Shown: piece by piece, positions 18,661-25,923 of the stretch | Layout of the letters: every line of letters starts with the position of its first letter | Position numbering within the stretch: the first letter of the stretch is position 1 | NCBI RefSeq assembly: GCF_001439685.1 | Contig: NZ_JYLH01000007.1 | Span: forward strand, 124,001-188,000 | Origin: Pseudomonas libanensis | GTDB lineage: Bacteria > Pseudomonadota > Gammaproteobacteria > Pseudomonadales > Pseudomonadaceae | Length of the DNA: 64,000 bases | Direction of reading: 5' to 3' | The notes under the pieces: model-generated | Told to the model about the DNA's origin: nothing | What the model saw: the letters and a program-made list of their open reading frames with translations, nothing else | The model's database searches: none | Translations under genes and position numbers: made by a program

Positions 18661-18715
18661 TAAGAGTGGAGGCCGAGGTCGGAATCGAACCGGCGTAGGC
18701 GGATTTGCAATCCGC
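18661..18715 (-). repeat. attL: 55-bp direct repeat containing the 3' part of tRNA-Cys
   Basis: This segment is identical to 58780-58834. Bases 18667-18715 are the 3' 49 nt of tRNA-Cys (anticodon stem-loop with GCA, variable loop, T arm, acceptor 3' strand, CCA), a tRNA remnant without its 5' part. The repeat plus the integrase gene at the other end define a prophage spanning 18661-58834. Confidence 0.95.
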
Positions 18716-18874
18716 GGAATTTTTCTTATTTATCAGCAACTTAATTGGAAATAAATTCCGCAATACCACTTTATCTGCTGCGTTGTAACCCGCTAAATTC
18801 GTGGCAGTTTAGTCGGATTGCGGAATTGATTTCTGACCTAAACTGCTAAGCTCAACCTTTATCGAGGAAAGCCC
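18716..18874. promoter_or_regulatory. Left phage arm with candidate integrase arm-binding sites
   Basis: No gene is seen in this stretch. It holds TTGCGGAA in both orientations, at 18756-18763 (inverted) and 18818-18825. The same octamer occurs twice beside attR (58695-58702 and 58716-58723). Repeats at this distance from a tyrosine-integrase core are typical of arm-type sites. The call is inferred. Confidence 0.45.
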
Positions 18875-19084
18875 ATGCCCAACTCAGACATACTCCCAAC
18901 CTTGCTTTCAAAGCTATACGAAAATCAACTCGCCTTGGAAGCCTCCATCATGGAGCTATCAAACTGGGTGGAGCAGCGTGGCTCCGCGGAAGTAGCAGAA
19001 AATATTCGCGGTGCCCTCCATGCCATCGACGATAACGAGGAATTCATCAAGCTGACTCTGGCGGTATTGATGAGTCCGGAATAA
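18875..19084 (+). CDS. Small acidic phage protein
   Basis: A 69-residue protein (MPNSDILPTLLSKLYENQLA), helical and acidic, with a good GAGGAAA ribosome site. It stands alone at the left end of the prophage, opposite in direction to umuC. Unknown function; being next to attL on its own transcript it may be expressed in the lysogen. Confidence 0.65.
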   Translation: MPNSDILPTLLSKLYENQLALEASIMELSNWVEQRGSAEVAENIRGALHAIDDNEEFIKLTLAVLMSPE

Positions 19085-19087
19085 CGG

Positions 19088-20362
19088 CTACTTGCAAGCT
19101 ACAGCCCAAAGTTCGTCCAGCTTGGTGGTGTAACTCTGGCTCATCATCTCCCGACGCATACCCCACTCGGGATTGATGGGCACGCTAGCAGAACGAAGCG
19201 TTCCCCTTCCCCACCTCTCGTTGATCTGGTCAAGGACAGTCATAACCTGGGTAGCCTTGGTCGGCTGCGATATTGCAAAAAGATCATCGGTATATTCGCC
19301 TGGCTGGCACAGGTTGAGCAGCATTACCTCTGCCTTGCTGTATTTGAAACCTGGCCGGAAAATCCTGTCGAGCGCATCGACGGCGGCTTTCGTGAGCAGG
19401 CGCACGTCATCGGTGGGGTACGGCATATCGACTACCACACCGTTGGCATACTTCGCCTCCTCGGGGTTGAACATCCCGGTGCGGATGCAGACGCGGACCT
19501 TCTTACAAAGTGAGTTCTGGGCGCGCAGCTTTTCTGAGGCGCGCATCATGTAGGTGGCCACCGCCTCCTTGATCGGTGACAGCTCAGTCAGCCGCTTGCC
19601 GAACATCCGGCTGCAGCAGATTTCCTGCTTCGGCGGGTCGGGCTCGTCCAGCTCCAGGCACGACGTGCCGGCCAATTCACGCGCCGTCTTCTCGACCACT
19701 ACGCTGAATTTTTTACGGAGCGTCCAAGGATCTGCCTTGGCCAGGTCCATCGCTGATTTTATGCCCATGGCGTCGAGGTGGAGTTTCATTTTGCGGCCTA
19801 CGCCCCACACTTCGCAGACGTGAGTATTACGCAGCACCCAATCGCGCTTCACCGGATCGGTAATGTTCACCACGCCACCGGTCTGAGCTTGCAGTCGCTT
19901 TGCGGTGTGGTTGGCCAGCTTGGCCAAGGTCTTAGTGTTCGCTATTCCAACACCCACCGGTATGCCAGTGCAGCGCAACACCCGTGCCCGGATCTGTCGG
20001 CCCAAAGTATCCAACTCAGGAATACCCGATAGGTCAGCAAAGGCCTCATCGATACTATAAATCTCGACGGTAGGAACCATCGATTCGATTAGGGTCATTA
20101 CTCGCTCGCTCATGTCGCCATAAAGCGCGTAGTTGGATGAGAAGGGAACGATGCCGTGCTGTTTGAGCTTGTGTTTGATTTGGAAATACGGCTCGCCCAT
20201 CTTGATAAAAGGCTTGGCGTCATAACTCCGGGCAATGACGCAACCGTCGTTATTGCTCAATACCACGATGGGCACCTTTGCCAGATCCGGACGGAAGACA
20301 CGCTCGCAACTTGCATAGAAGCTATTGCAGTCAATCAGTGCAAAGACTGGCGTGTCAGACAT
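19088..20362 (-). CDS. umuC: Y-family translesion DNA polymerase, UmuC-type
   Basis: UmuC is the catalytic subunit of DNA polymerase V, which copies damaged DNA with low fidelity. The 424-residue length is standard. Catalytic signatures are present: FALIDCNSFYASCERVF at the N terminus and YSIDEAFADLSG in the palm. It overlaps umuD by 8 bases. This is a phage-carried copy at the accessory left end of the prophage and would add SOS mutagenesis to the host. Confidence 0.95.
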   Translation of the reverse strand: MSDTPVFALIDCNSFYASCERVFRPDLAKVPIVVLSNNDGCVIARSYDAKPFIKMGEPYFQIKHKLKQHGIVPFSSNYALYGDMSERVMTLIESMVPTVEIYSIDEAFADLSGIPELDTLGRQIRARVLRCTGIPVGVGIANTKTLAKLANHTAKRLQAQTGGVVNITDPVKRDWVLRNTHVCEVWGVGRKMKLHLDAMGIKSAMDLAKADPWTLRKKFSVVVEKTARELAGTSCLELDEPDPPKQEICCSRMFGKRLTELSPIKEAVATYMMRASEKLRAQNSLCKKVRVCIRTGMFNPEEAKYANGVVVDMPYPTDDVRLLTKAAVDALDRIFRPGFKYSKAEVMLLNLCQPGEYTDDLFAISQPTKATQVMTVLDQINERWGRGTLRSASVPINPEWGMRREMMSQSYTTKLDELWAVACK

Positions 20363-20780
20363 GGCTGCGCACCGTGCTGATGATCACGCCCCAAATCGAT
20401 AGCTCGTCACCCTCCAAAACATACCTCGCTGGGTATTTCGGATTTTCTGACAGGAGAATCACCTCTTTCCCACGCTTGCACAGTCGCTTGCAGACGGGAT
20501 CATTGTTTAAAAGTGCCACAACGACGTGCCCGTGGGCCGGCTCAATTGAACGATCCACAACAGCCAGATCTCCCTCGAAAATTCCCGCCCCTTGCATGCT
20601 TTCGCCAGTAATCGCGATCAGATAGACGTGCGGCGCCCTGATATTTAGAACCTCATCCAATGAGATATGCTGCTCAATGTGATCGGCCGCTGGTGATGGG
20701 AACCCAGCCGGTACACGAAATGAGCAGTAAGGCAGCTTCGTGCCGCCTTCGGATATAGGGCCTAAAATGGTAAAGCTCAT
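20355..20780 (-). CDS. umuD: UmuD-type SOS mutagenesis protein (S24 autopeptidase)
   Basis: UmuD is cleaved on RecA filaments to UmuD', which pairs with UmuC. The 141-residue protein has the conserved cleavage region (PAGFPSPAADHIEQ, cut expected at Ala-Gly), the nucleophile Ser in GESMQGAGI and the Lys in PVCKRLCKRG. A LexA box lies 21-36 bases upstream of the start. Confidence 0.94.
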   Translation of the reverse strand: MSFTILGPISEGGTKLPYCSFRVPAGFPSPAADHIEQHISLDEVLNIRAPHVYLIAITGESMQGAGIFEGDLAVVDRSIEPAHGHVVVALLNNDPVCKRLCKRGKEVILLSENPKYPARYVLEGDELSIWGVIISTVRSHV

Positions 20781-20800
20781 GATGCAGCCTTCTACATATA

Positions 20801-20816
20801 CTGTACGAATGTACAG
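20801..20816. promoter_or_regulatory. LexA (SOS) box between umuD and the SRAP gene
   Basis: CTGTACGAATGTACAG is an exact CTGT-N8-ACAG LexA operator. It lies 21 bases upstream of the umuD start and 65 bases upstream of the divergent SRAP-family gene, so it could control both. Confidence 0.88.
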
Positions 20817-20881
20817 TTAACTTTGCAGCCGGCTTGCGGTCAATTTTTCTGTCGGGGATTTCGACGGACGGAGACGTGCTT

Positions 20882-21562
20882 ATGTGCGGGAGGCTTTCAC
20901 AATACAGCGGCATCCACGACTTCGTTGCGGCGCTGAGTATGCCCAATGCTCTGGCGAACTCCGTAGGCGATCAGCCGCTAGAGCGCTACAACGTCGCACC
21001 GACAACCGCGGTTGCGCTGCTGCACCTGAAGGGCGATTTACTACACGCTGACCCGGTGCGCTGGGGATGGCGGCCATACTGGGCCAAGGATCGTGCGGCG
21101 CCAATCAATGCACGCGTGGAGAAAGTAGCGCTCAGCCCTTTCTTCCGGGCGATCTGGCCGCACCGGGCAATCACGCCCATCGATAACTGGTTTGAGTGGG
21201 TGGACGAAGGCGGACCAAAGAAGCAGCCCTACCTCATCCGCCGGCGAGATGGGGCGCCCGTGCTGTGCGCTGCCATTGGCCAACTGCCCGACAGCGAAGA
21301 AGGCCCAGGCGAGCATGACGGGTTCGTGATCATCACCGCCGACAGCGCCGGCGGTATGGTGGACATCCACGACCGGCGCCCCGTGGTGTTGACGCCGGAC
21401 CTGGCCCGAGAATGGCTGGACCCGGCCACGCCTAAGGAGCGCGCCGAGCAGATGGTGCTGCACCAGGGCGACCCGGCCGAGGCCTTCGAATGGTTCAAGG
21501 TCGATACGGCCGTGGGCAATGTACGGAACAAAGGACCAAAGCTGATACAACGAAGCTCCTAG
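20882..21562 (+). CDS. yedK: SRAP-family (YedK/HMCES) abasic-site protein
   Basis: SRAP proteins form a covalent thiazolidine link to abasic sites in single-stranded DNA, shielding them from strand breakage and error-prone bypass. The start at 20882 is forced by chemistry: Met removal must expose Cys2 (MCGRLSQ). Other active-site motifs are present: Asn in YNVAPTT, Glu in NWFEWVD and His in DIHDRRPVVL. The protein is 226 residues. It is divergent from umuDC across a LexA box; the pairing of an abasic-site shield with a translesion polymerase suggests a phage DNA-damage module. Confidence 0.93.
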   Translation: MCGRLSQYSGIHDFVAALSMPNALANSVGDQPLERYNVAPTTAVALLHLKGDLLHADPVRWGWRPYWAKDRAAPINARVEKVALSPFFRAIWPHRAITPIDNWFEWVDEGGPKKQPYLIRRRDGAPVLCAAIGQLPDSEEGPGEHDGFVIITADSAGGMVDIHDRRPVVLTPDLAREWLDPATPKERAEQMVLHQGDPAEAFEWFKVDTAVGNVRNKGPKLIQRSS

Positions 21563-21757
21563 GTGGCCCTCCTAATTCAGGAGCCTCCAATCCATGCTGC
21601 AAGAAGGAGCATGAAAAATCGTATACAACGCGAACAACATGATAGATTCGCATAATTGTCACCTGGAGTAAGAAAGGCCCATTCTGTTCCGCCGAGGAAC
21701 CCTGTGAGCCGAAAGCGAGGCGAGCCATTACATCTCATCGAATGGAAATAGACCAAT

Positions 21758-22405
21758 ATGGCAAATAATAAAATATGGAGTTCCATTACAATTTTTGAAA
21801 CGGGGCTATCCGCTGCCGAGTGGGGATGGCGCATAATAACTTTAGTTTTCATTGGGGGTAGCGCCACCGGCTCCGCTCTAATCGCCAAAGCTGACCCTAT
21901 CCTAAGCCAGTTCGGGCCAATTTACTGGATTGCCACAGGGATAGTTGTTGCGCTGGCCCTATCATTGATATTTTTCCTAATTAAGTCGGCAATGCTTAAG
22001 CAGTCAATAGCGGATCTTTACAAAGTTCAGCTAATGAAAAAAAGCGATGTAAATCCATTAGCCGAAAGTTTCACAAACCTGATAATCCATATTGAAGACC
22101 TAAAACTGCCCGGACAGCAACTCCATAAGAACAAACACTTTAAAGGATGCGTGTTCACTGGCCCTTCCACACTTGCGATTATCGGGGGCTTATATCGAGA
22201 TAACTCTTTTAATAACTGCGGCGAAATAATCGCACTTCCTTCAAACATTTTCCTTTCAGGTGTAACGTTACTTCTCGACTGTACAGTCGAAAAATGTCAA
22301 TTTCTTCAGCTAACTATTCTTGTCGATCAAGCCACTGGCAACGAGATGCTGGCGCATGGCGCTCCAGTTAGGGGAATCGAATCATCTAACCCCGAGCCAA
22401 TATGA
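21758..22405 (+). CDS. Low-GC membrane protein, probable prophage accessory gene
   Basis: A 215-residue protein with two transmembrane helices (about residues 27-47, IITLVFIGGSATGSALIA; and 55-75, IYWIATGIVVALALSLIFFL) and a C-terminal region of about 110 residues with a repeated beta-like pattern (FKGCVFTGPSTLAIIGGLYR, FNNCGEIIALPSNIFLSGV). The base composition is clearly more AT-rich than the neighbours, and it lies between the SRAP gene and the lysis genes as an isolated unit. No family is recognised. A membrane anchor plus a soluble sensor-like domain fits superinfection exclusion or phage defence, but that is only a guess from position. Confidence 0.7.
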   Translation: MANNKIWSSITIFETGLSAAEWGWRIITLVFIGGSATGSALIAKADPILSQFGPIYWIATGIVVALALSLIFFLIKSAMLKQSIADLYKVQLMKKSDVNPLAESFTNLIIHIEDLKLPGQQLHKNKHFKGCVFTGPSTLAIIGGLYRDNSFNNCGEIIALPSNIFLSGVTLLLDCTVEKCQFLQLTILVDQATGNEMLAHGAPVRGIESSNPEPI

Positions 22406-22415
22406 TAACCAGGAT

Positions 22416-22922
22416 TTATCGAGATACCTCTCTAACGTAAGCCTGGCACGCCCTTAGCGCAATCAATCCTTGGTCGCCGGCGTTGGTGATGCCGATAATT
22501 CGTTGAGCATGCGCTGGGTCAAGTTGGGCTCGACGGGCTGCATGAACCACGCCGACGGCGCTGGAGGTGGCAGGCACGCTGCAGCCACTGGCTGAATCCG
22601 TGGCGTCGAGAAGGACTGACAGCCGGAGTTCAGTAGTAGCAAGGCGATCACGGATAACAGCCTGCTTGCGTTGCTCATCGGATAATTCCTTTGTGTGTTG
22701 TTGGTCCTGGATAGCGAGTTTCTGCTCGATGACCAGGCGCTTGTCCTGCTCGGCGCGCGCCTGGGTGGTAGCGGCATTGCCGAGCGCGTCGAGGTCCGTC
22801 TGAAACTGCCCCGCTTGCTTGGCCAGCTTCCCGTCATACCGCCAGTCCTGCACCTGCCAGGCGGCGCCGAAGCTCACGGCCATGGCCAGCAGGACCACAG
22901 CCAACTTCTGCACCAGCGTCAC
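22416..22922 (-). CDS. Rz-type i-spanin (inner-membrane lysis protein)
   Basis: Rz and Rz1 bridge and fuse the two membranes in the final lysis step. The 168-residue protein has an N-terminal membrane anchor (VQKLAVVLLAMAVSFGAAW) and a periplasmic coiled coil (about residues 30-100, with EQDKRLVIEQKLAIQDQQH). It overlaps the endolysin by 4 bases and contains the Rz1 gene in another frame. Confidence 0.85.
   Translation of the reverse strand: MTLVQKLAVVLLAMAVSFGAAWQVQDWRYDGKLAKQAGQFQTDLDALGNAATTQARAEQDKRLVIEQKLAIQDQQHTKELSDEQRKQAVIRDRLATTELRLSVLLDATDSASGCSVPATSSAVGVVHAARRAQLDPAHAQRIIGITNAGDQGLIALRACQAYVREVSR
22463..22678 (-). CDS. Rz1-type outer-membrane lipoprotein spanin, nested in Rz
   Basis: A 71-residue frame inside the Rz gene in a different reading frame. 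It begins MSNASRLLSVIALLLLNSGC with lipobox LNSGC and has a Pro-rich body (AACLPPPAPSAWFM). Signal, lipobox, proline content and nesting are all diagnostic of Rz1. Confidence 0.85.
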   Translation of the reverse strand: MSNASRLLSVIALLLLNSGCQSFSTPRIQPVAAACLPPPAPSAWFMQPVEPNLTQRMLNELSASPTPATKD

Positions 22923-23452
22923 GCCAGCACCTTCAGCGCCTTGCCATACAGCGCCTGACGGTCGGCCAGTCCGTTGGTACCACCGTTGATGCGCTTAGTG
23001 ATCTTCAGCAAATCGCCCTGGTCTGCCAGGGTGTTCAGCCCGAGGGAGGACCAGAACCACGCCGCCGACATAGCTGCGTACTGCGGCTGCTCGAGCAGTG
23101 CGGGCTGATTGATCAGGTCCAGGCCAAGCGCCTCACCGCACGCTGCATAGTTCGCCCGGCCGGTAACCTGGATCAGGCCACGTCCACGGTATTTGAAGCC
23201 ATCGCCATTTACCTTGTTGCCCAGGTCGAAACGGCCTTCGTACCCGGCCTGTTGCGGAGTGGGGCCCCACAACTCTTTCAGCCAGCGGAACTGCCCCGAC
23301 TCATGCCCGACCTGAGCGATGAACGCGGCGGCTCGCAGTCGAGTGACGATCCCGTACTTTGTCATGGCCGTATTCAGTACAGGAACGAAAACGCCGGCTT
23401 GGCGGCCGGCGTTCGGGAGTATCTGCAGCAACTGCTGCTCTGTAATTGACAT
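22919..23452 (-). CDS. Endolysin, glycoside hydrolase family 19 (chitinase-like)
   Basis: Degrades peptidoglycan at the end of the lytic cycle. The 177-residue catalytic domain has the GH19 motif with Glu in AQVGHESGQF and the conserved YRGRGLIQVTGRANY. The ATG at 23452 follows GGAG; further upstream in-frame codons lie in the terminator. No signal peptide is visible, so release by a holin is expected. Confidence 0.92.
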   Translation of the reverse strand: MSITEQQLLQILPNAGRQAGVFVPVLNTAMTKYGIVTRLRAAAFIAQVGHESGQFRWLKELWGPTPQQAGYEGRFDLGNKVNGDGFKYRGRGLIQVTGRANYAACGEALGLDLINQPALLEQPQYAAMSAAWFWSSLGLNTLADQGDLLKITKRINGGTNGLADRQALYGKALKVLA

Positions 23453-23468
23453 AGCTTTCTCCAGCCGT

Positions 23469-23494
23469 AAAAAAGCCCCGCATAAGCGGGGCAA
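23469..23494 (-). terminator. Terminator after the tailspike gene
   Basis: On the minus strand GCCCCGC, loop TTAT, GCGGGGC, then TTTTTT. It separates the tail genes from the endolysin-Rz genes, which must be reached by read-through or their own promoter. Confidence 0.85.
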
Positions 23495-23502
23495 TATTGT
23501 TG

Positions 23503-25911
23503 TTAGCAAAGAATCAGGCGATCAGGATTCGCAGCGCCGTGGAGTTTCAATTCTCCATCTTCCCACCAGGTAGCGAAGTTCGATCCAAGCCCACCCGCTG
23601 CGCCAGCCTGCCGGGTGTCGATTGCGAACGGTTTGCCTTGGCTACACACAGCGGGTAGCGGCAGGAACCCGGTCACCACACAGCCTTTGGGAGATGCGCC
23701 AGGAACTGCGTTGCGTCGCTCCAGCACCACCGCACCTAAAGCAGATGTGCCGGTCTGTTTGGCATACACATTCGTAATCATCACGTAGTCAACGTCGGTC
23801 ACCAGCACCACGGCATCACCGCAATCGCCATAGACCCCGTTAACTTCAACGTCAAAGCTGCCCACGCCGAACAAGTCAATTATTTGCCCGGTCACGTTGT
23901 CAGCAACGTTATCAATGAATTTATTCCGACCGTAGGAGCTGACTAACTCGTAGCAGTCCTCCGGCGCCCCGTTGGTCCAGCATTCCTGGATCGTCAAACC
24001 TGCAGACTCCCAGAACTCGCATACCTCGTTCCCTGCGGTATTGCCGCCTTGCAACTTCGAAAAGTAGCAACGAAGTACTGTCACATCACTGGTACGACGC
24101 CATTCAAAGAGGCGGCGATCTGCGACGTTCCCGTCAAACGAACAGTTTTCAAAAGTGCACTTATCGGCGCCATTGCCGTAAGCGGCTGTTTGCGTGACAC
24201 CTGGCGTATAGCTGAAACGAACATTTTTGAAGTGACTACGCCGAATCATGTTGGGAAGCTGGCTGAGGATATTGCCACCAGGCTTCAAATAGTTGAGGTC
24301 GCCAATCCCCACAGCGCAACCGCCAATGATGGTGTCTTGGACCTGGACATAATCAATCGTCCATCCGTTGCCAACGTGCCAGTGGAAGTGCCGCGAAGTG
24401 AATGAGCAACGGTAAATTTCAACTATGAACTCGCCAGCTGCTGCCGCATAAAAAACACCATTGGTGTTAACGGCCTTTGCAGTACCGACGACGATACAGT
24501 CAGTCAACTTCACCCTCTTCGAAGTAAGTCCGGCTCCTACAAAGCAATAACTAGACATGCCTGAGACTTCGCAGCCATACAGCTCCAATGCACCCGCGCT
24601 GATGGTCGCCAACGTCTCATCACCGGTACCGCTAGCTCCGGCAAACTTGCATCGTTCAAATGTTATCGGTGTCCCAAAGGCGACCATATTGATCGCGGAC
24701 GAACCGTTGGACGTACCGGACGCCTGCACGTTGTAAAATCGAACGTAGTAAGTAGCGGAAGGATCGTTGAATACGAACGCGGGCGTACCGCTGGCGAATG
24801 TCAGGTTTCTGTTTTTGATGATGTAAGGATCAAGCGCGGTACCCGTGCCGCCAGCTGCCAAAGCTTGCGCACTGGCAGCCGAAGTAATCGAGATTGCTGC
24901 CGAGTTGACGCGCGGGTCTGTGGTAACGCCCACTTTTGTCATATCAGCCGGCCCGAGCGTTACCCAAGGCTGACAGCCCGCTTTACGGCGAATAGCCTCA
25001 GCCTTGAACATCGCCTGCATTCTGAGTACTTCTGCAACCACCGGACTCCCAATTGACGTAAATACTTCGGCAGCGCTCGGTGTGAACGGCTTCTTATCCC
25101 GAACCCACCGCCCCACCGGCACGCCCGCTACTCCATAAACATTCTTGCCATCAGCTGGCGCTGTGCTGGATGCCCGCCAAGGCAGTAAGCCAGCAAACCC
25201 GTCCGATTCCGAAGTATTACCGGCCAGATAAACCACATCACCCTCATAGCGGCCCTTAACGGTACTGAGTTCGGCCGCTGTATGGATGAAACCAACAGCA
25301 CGGCCAACCTTGCTGAACCCCGTATTTGCTGGATCGAGGTAGTCATAAAGCTCCTGACGCAATGCGTCATCACCGACAAATGAAAGCTTCAGTGCGTCTG
25401 TCGCCCAGGTGCCAGTCAGGGTCAAAGGCAAATCATCAGGATTTAGAACCCGGTAGCGACGATCCTCCCGCTGGACCAATTGGGTGATGCGCTCTATCAC
25501 CACGCCCGCCCCGTAGGTCAAGAACGCGCTTTCATAACCAGAGTTTTTCAGAAGCTGATAGAACTCGTCCTCCATAGCAACCAACGAATCCGAGATCTTC
25601 CCCAATGCTGCATCAATCTCGCCCCGTACCTGCTCTACGGCCGTCGCCACGTCCAAGGTCGAGATATCCATGATCCTGGGCGCAACGTAGCCATAGCGGC
25701 TGATCTGAATGTCGATGCGATTAGTAGTTGAGTAGAAGAACACCCGGGCGTTGGCGTCAGCGAGAAACGGGTTGCTGAGCGGCATATTACCGGCAGAGTC
25801 TGAGAACAAGACGGCACGCTCCTGCGATCCATGAACGAACACGTCCACGCTTGCTCCAGGCAATAGGGCACCGTCTTCGGCCCGTGCGGCGAAGAACTGA
25901 ATAGGCTGCAT
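23503..25911 (-). CDS. Tailspike / receptor-binding protein with beta-helix
   Basis: An 802-residue protein. The N-terminal region of about 110 residues (MQPIQFFAARAEDGALLPGA, FLADANARVFFYSTTNRIDI) is the particle-attachment type found on tailspikes. The middle from about residue 350 to 700 is rich in short beta repeats (FERCKFAG, LYGCEVSGMSSYCFVG, FKNVRFSY, FENCSFDG), as in right-handed parallel beta-helix pectate-lyase folds. Spikes of this kind bind and often cut surface polysaccharide. It is the last tail gene, next to lysis. Confidence 0.82.
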   Translation of the reverse strand: MQPIQFFAARAEDGALLPGASVDVFVHGSQERAVLFSDSAGNMPLSNPFLADANARVFFYSTTNRIDIQISRYGYVAPRIMDISTLDVATAVEQVRGEIDAALGKISDSLVAMEDEFYQLLKNSGYESAFLTYGAGVVIERITQLVQREDRRYRVLNPDDLPLTLTGTWATDALKLSFVGDDALRQELYDYLDPANTGFSKVGRAVGFIHTAAELSTVKGRYEGDVVYLAGNTSESDGFAGLLPWRASSTAPADGKNVYGVAGVPVGRWVRDKKPFTPSAAEVFTSIGSPVVAEVLRMQAMFKAEAIRRKAGCQPWVTLGPADMTKVGVTTDPRVNSAAISITSAASAQALAAGGTGTALDPYIIKNRNLTFASGTPAFVFNDPSATYYVRFYNVQASGTSNGSSAINMVAFGTPITFERCKFAGASGTGDETLATISAGALELYGCEVSGMSSYCFVGAGLTSKRVKLTDCIVVGTAKAVNTNGVFYAAAAGEFIVEIYRCSFTSRHFHWHVGNGWTIDYVQVQDTIIGGCAVGIGDLNYLKPGGNILSQLPNMIRRSHFKNVRFSYTPGVTQTAAYGNGADKCTFENCSFDGNVADRRLFEWRRTSDVTVLRCYFSKLQGGNTAGNEVCEFWESAGLTIQECWTNGAPEDCYELVSSYGRNKFIDNVADNVTGQIIDLFGVGSFDVEVNGVYGDCGDAVVLVTDVDYVMITNVYAKQTGTSALGAVVLERRNAVPGASPKGCVVTGFLPLPAVCSQGKPFAIDTRQAGAAGGLGSNFATWWEDGELKLHGAANPDRLILC

Positions 25912-25923
25912 AGTTAATCTCTG

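Noticed and set aside
18661..18715. Second complete tRNA-Cys gene
   Set aside because: Only the 3' 49 nt are present; sequence after 18715 does not form the D arm or acceptor 5' strand.
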